DNA from: Paenibacillus swuensis
GTDB taxonomy: Bacteria > Bacillota > Bacilli > Paenibacillales > DY6
Direction of reading: 5' to 3'
DNA: 64,000 nt
Assembly (NCBI RefSeq): GCF_001644605.1
Contig: NZ_CP011388.1
Location: forward strand, 4,569,501-4,633,500
Shown: positions 61,843 to 64,000 of the stretch, one piece after another
Layout: each line of letters opens with the position of its first letter
Position numbering within the stretch: position 1 is the first letter of the stretch
The notes under the pieces: generated by a model
What the model saw: only the letters and a program-made list of their open reading frames with translations
What the model was told of the DNA's origin: nothing
The model's database searches: none
Position numbers and translations under genes: made by a program

Positions 61843-62811
61843 TTATTTGTTGAACAGTGCAACATACTGCGGATAACCTTCTTTGGCCAAATCCTCTTTG
61901 GGAATAAACCGGAGTGCCGCGGAGTTGATACAATAACGTAGTCCGTTCTCCCCCGGTCCGTCATTAAAGACATGACCAAGGTGGGAATCCGCGTCAGAGC
62001 TTCGAACTTCCGTACGAACCATGCCGTGTGTTAGGTCGGAATGCTCTTTCACATGGCTTTCCTTCAACGGATTCGTAAAGCTAGGCCACCCGCATCCCGA
62101 ATCGAACTTGTCCAAGGAGCTGAACAGCGGTTCTCCTGAAACGATGTCAACATATATGCCTTCACCTTTGTGATCCCAGAATTCGTTGCGAAACGGATGC
62201 TCGGTGCCGTTATTTTGCGTGACATGATATTGAATCGGTGTCAGCCTTTCTTTCAATTCCTGATCATTCTTGCGATACGACCAATTCTCTTTAATAAAAT
62301 CCTGACGGCCGGAAGCTTTGCTGTAACCTTCATAGTGGGCCGGGTTTTTGCGATAATACCCTTGGTGGTACTCTTCGGCTGGATAGAACTCTTTGGCAGG
62401 TAAGATGTCCGTAACGATCGGCTTGGTAAACCTTCCGCTGTTCTGAAGCTGTTGTTTGGACGCCTCTGCTTGCTGTCTTTGTTCCTCATCCTGATAGAAA
62501 ATGGCTGTCTGGTAGGACTGACCGCGGTCATGGAACTGCCCCCCGGGATCGGTCGGATCAATCTGCTGCCAGTACAATTCTAACAGCTGTCTATATGGGA
62601 AAACTTCCGGATCATAGGTGATCTGTACGGCTTCGTAATGTCCGGTCGTCTCGGAGCATACTTCTTTATACGTAGGATTCTCGGTATGTCCGCCCGTGTA
62701 ACCTGAGATTACGCTCTGAATGCCCGGCATTTCGTCAAACGGCTTCACCATACACCAGAAACATCCTCCGGCAAAAGTGGCTTTCTTGAAATGGTCTTGA
62801 TGTCCATTCAT
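61843..62811 (-). CDS. msrAB: MsrA-MsrB fusion methionine sulfoxide reductase
   Basis: 322 residues. The MsrA domain (about 12-160) carries [17 protein letters not shown] with the catalytic Cys, and the MsrB domain (about 175-312) has [12 protein letters not shown] (zinc/structural region), [12 protein letters not shown]-like sequence and the catalytic Cys in [12 protein letters not shown]. It repairs both R and S methionine sulfoxides. Only one zinc-type Cys pair position is visible, so the MsrB may be the zinc-free form. AGAGGAG precedes the ATG. Confidence 0.93.
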   Translation of the reverse strand: MNGHQDHFKKATFAGGCFWCMVKPFDEMPGIQSVISGYTGGHTENPTYKEVCSETTGHYEAVQITYDPEVFPYRQLLELYWQQIDPTDPGGQFHDRGQSYQTAIFYQDEEQRQQAEASKQQLQNSGRFTKPIVTDILPAKEFYPAEEYHQGYYRKNPAHYEGYSKASGRQDFIKENWSYRKNDQELKERLTPIQYHVTQNNGTEHPFRNEFWDHKGEGIYVDIVSGEPLFSSLDKFDSGCGWPSFTNPLKESHVKEHSDLTHGMVRTEVRSSDADSHLGHVFNDGPGENGLRYCINSAALRFIPKEDLAKEGYPQYVALFNK

Positions 62812-62900
62812 ATGTCTATCACTCCTCTAAATGTTATAAGATGGATTAAGACTGCTTCTTTATTTCAATGATACCAGATTTATTGTTATGTACAAAATAA

Positions 62901-62924
62901 AGCGGCCCCTCTACAGGAACCGCT
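62901..62924 (-). terminator. Terminator of the sugar permease gene
   Basis: Minus strand AGCGGTTCCT/AGGGGCCGCT (two G-T pairs), 4-base loop, then TTATTTTG. Confidence 0.7.
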
Positions 62925-62943
62925 CAACTTCATACCTTCCATC

Positions 62944-63864
62944 TTAGAACAAAGCGTTATCCCTGCTGTAACGTTTTACGGCTTCGTTCACAAGAATAAT
63001 GATTACGAAATTCAGAACGGACTGATACACACCAACCGCGGATGACATGCCAAACTCTTGTAAATCAAGCAAAGCGCGGAACGCGAAGGTATCAATCACA
63101 TCCGTTTTGTCGAACAGAACGCCGTTATTTCCGATGAGCTGATAAAACATTCCGAAATCTCCCCTTGCAATTGTGCTTACTTTCAACAAGAGCAAGACAA
63201 TAATGGTAGGAATCAGGTAGGGAATCACAATGTGAATAATGCGTTGGAACAACGTCGCTCCATCTATTTTGGCAGCCTCGTGCATCTCGGTATCAATTCC
63301 TGTGATCGTCGCCAAATAGATGACCGTTCCGTACCCCACGATTTTCCAGGCACTGAAGAAAGCAAGAATGTATACCCAATAATCCGGGTTATTATATACG
63401 TCAATGGCGCCCATGCCCAGTGATTTCAGAAATGTGTTTACCGCTCCGAACTCATAGTTCAGCAAATTATATACGATGGCGCCCGCGACCACCCATGAAA
63501 TGAAATACGGTAAGAATATCGCGGACTGAAGAAACTTCTTAAGATATTTACCGGCAAGTTCCGATAGAATAATGGCAATGACGATCTCCAGAAAGTTGTT
63601 AACCACCATAAAGATAACGTTAAAGAATACGGTGTTCTTGGTAATAAGCCAGGCTTTACCTGACTCGAACAGAAATTCGAAGTTTGCTAAACCCACCCAC
63701 GGACTGCCGAATATGCCGTCCGTATAAGAATACGATTTGAAGGCAATGATCATCCCGGCCATCGGAAGATAACTAAAGATAAAGAAGAAAACAACGGCAG
63801 GCAATACCATTAGGAACAGACTGCGGTTTTTGGATAATTCCTGTACAAATCCACTCTTTCTCAA
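62944..63864 (-). CDS. Carbohydrate ABC transporter permease, LplB type
   Basis: 306 residues, six membrane helices. The EAA loop that contacts the ATPase is EMHEAAKIDGATLFQRIIHI (about 197-216). The opening QELSKNRSLFLMVLPAVVFF and the C-terminal NEAVKRYSRDNALF are typical of LplB/UgpA permeases in Paenibacillus. TTG 63864 is 7 bases after AGGAGG. It follows a solute-binding protein gene (right edge), but the usual second permease (YtcP type) is not downstream; a terminator and msrAB follow instead. Confidence 0.93.
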   Translation of the reverse strand: MRKSGFVQELSKNRSLFLMVLPAVVFFFIFSYLPMAGMIIAFKSYSYTDGIFGSPWVGLANFEFLFESGKAWLITKNTVFFNVIFMVVNNFLEIVIAIILSELAGKYLKKFLQSAIFLPYFISWVVAGAIVYNLLNYEFGAVNTFLKSLGMGAIDVYNNPDYWVYILAFFSAWKIVGYGTVIYLATITGIDTEMHEAAKIDGATLFQRIIHIVIPYLIPTIIVLLLLKVSTIARGDFGMFYQLIGNNGVLFDKTDVIDTFAFRALLDLQEFGMSSAVGVYQSVLNFVIIILVNEAVKRYSRDNALF

Positions 63865-63889
63865 GATGAATCCTCCTGTCTGGTGTGAT

Positions 63890-63917
63890 AAAATGCATCC
63901 CCGCAGGGATGCATTTT
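63890..63917 (-). terminator. Hairpin between solute-binding protein and permease genes
   Basis: AAAATGCATCCC/GGGATGCATTTT with a short loop. Such intra-operon hairpins usually let the binding protein be made in excess over the permease. Confidence 0.7.
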
Positions 63918-63941
63918 ACGGCTGCATATGACTTGTTTAAT

Positions 63942-64000
63942 CTATTTCTGCGCGGCCATGAACACGTCCACTTGCTTCTGAACCTCAGCCATCACTTTGT
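63942..64000 (-). CDS. Extracellular solute-binding protein (C-terminal end only)
   Basis: The last 18 codons of a gene entering from the right edge, ending KVMAEVQKQVDVFMAAQK and a stop. The amphipathic ending and its place directly upstream of an LplB permease fit the lipoprotein substrate-binding subunit of a sugar ABC importer. The rest lies outside the window, so identity rests mostly on context. Confidence 0.7.
   Translation of the reverse strand, partial: KVMAEVQKQVDVFMAAQK

Overview
The window reads as chromosome of a spore-forming, low-to-mid GC Firmicute of the Bacillales, most likely Paenibacillus or a close relative. This is inferred from a CotF-type coat protein, a YjcZ-type small protein, YtpB (a sesquarterpene synthase), an LtaS-type lipoteichoic acid synthase, DUF2164, DUF3906 and DUF948/YtxH proteins, coproporphyrin-type ferrochelatase, strong AGGAGG ribosome sites with frequent GTG and TTG starts, and T-tailed hairpin terminators between most units. 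I saw no rRNA, tRNA or CRISPR array.

Layout. 1-9 kb: a partial YesL-like protein, a DEAD-box helicase with a terminator-like leader, YitT, an MFS transporter, a putative glycosidase, an FMN reductase and pfkA. 9-17 kb: ytpB, a nitroreductase, a cold-shock protein, a TPP-dependent oxidase/synthase and oligoendopeptidase F. 17-20.4 kb: an operon-like run of HAD phosphatase, LapA, M42 peptidase and phosphodiester glycosidase, whose last codons are overwritten by a group IIC intron (20377-22261) that carries a frameshifted reverse transcriptase. 22-31 kb, minus strand: ABC-F protein, DUF92, FAH-family, GDPD, CapA, CotF, hemH, hemE. 31-46 kb: a PhoX phosphatase behind PhoP-box repeats, an MFS pump, L,D-transpeptidase, RlmL-type methyltransferase, LTA synthase, DUF2935, Fe-S related small proteins, an M14 peptidase and a three-gene ABC-2 exporter. 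46-51 kb: murI, a YdaT/SDR stress pair, a GH4 glycosidase with a divergent AraC regulator, and an XRE regulator. 56.5-64 kb: a second phosphodiester glycosidase, YtxH/DUF948, a SufR-like regulator, HepT-like, Dabb and CuA-domain proteins, HlyIII, MsrAB and the edge of a sugar ABC transporter.

The most distinctive region is 51754-54627, an AT-rich island unlike its surroundings. It holds two related AgrC-like membrane proteins with no kinase domain (one on each strand), a CPBP intramembrane protease, AgrB and an unannotated 40-residue AgrD-type peptide. Immediately downstream lies a LytTR-GGDEF-EAL protein. LytTR is the DNA-binding fold of AgrA, so the arrangement suggests, without proving, a cyclic-peptide signalling locus coupled to cyclic di-GMP.

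Other notable points: the C-terminus-altering intron insertion, a possible CTG start codon in an exporter permease, an alternative signal-peptide-bearing start for PepF, PhoP boxes in front of phoX, a shared operator-like 9-mer in front of two flavoenzyme genes, and an IscA-fold protein that has lost its cluster-binding cysteines.
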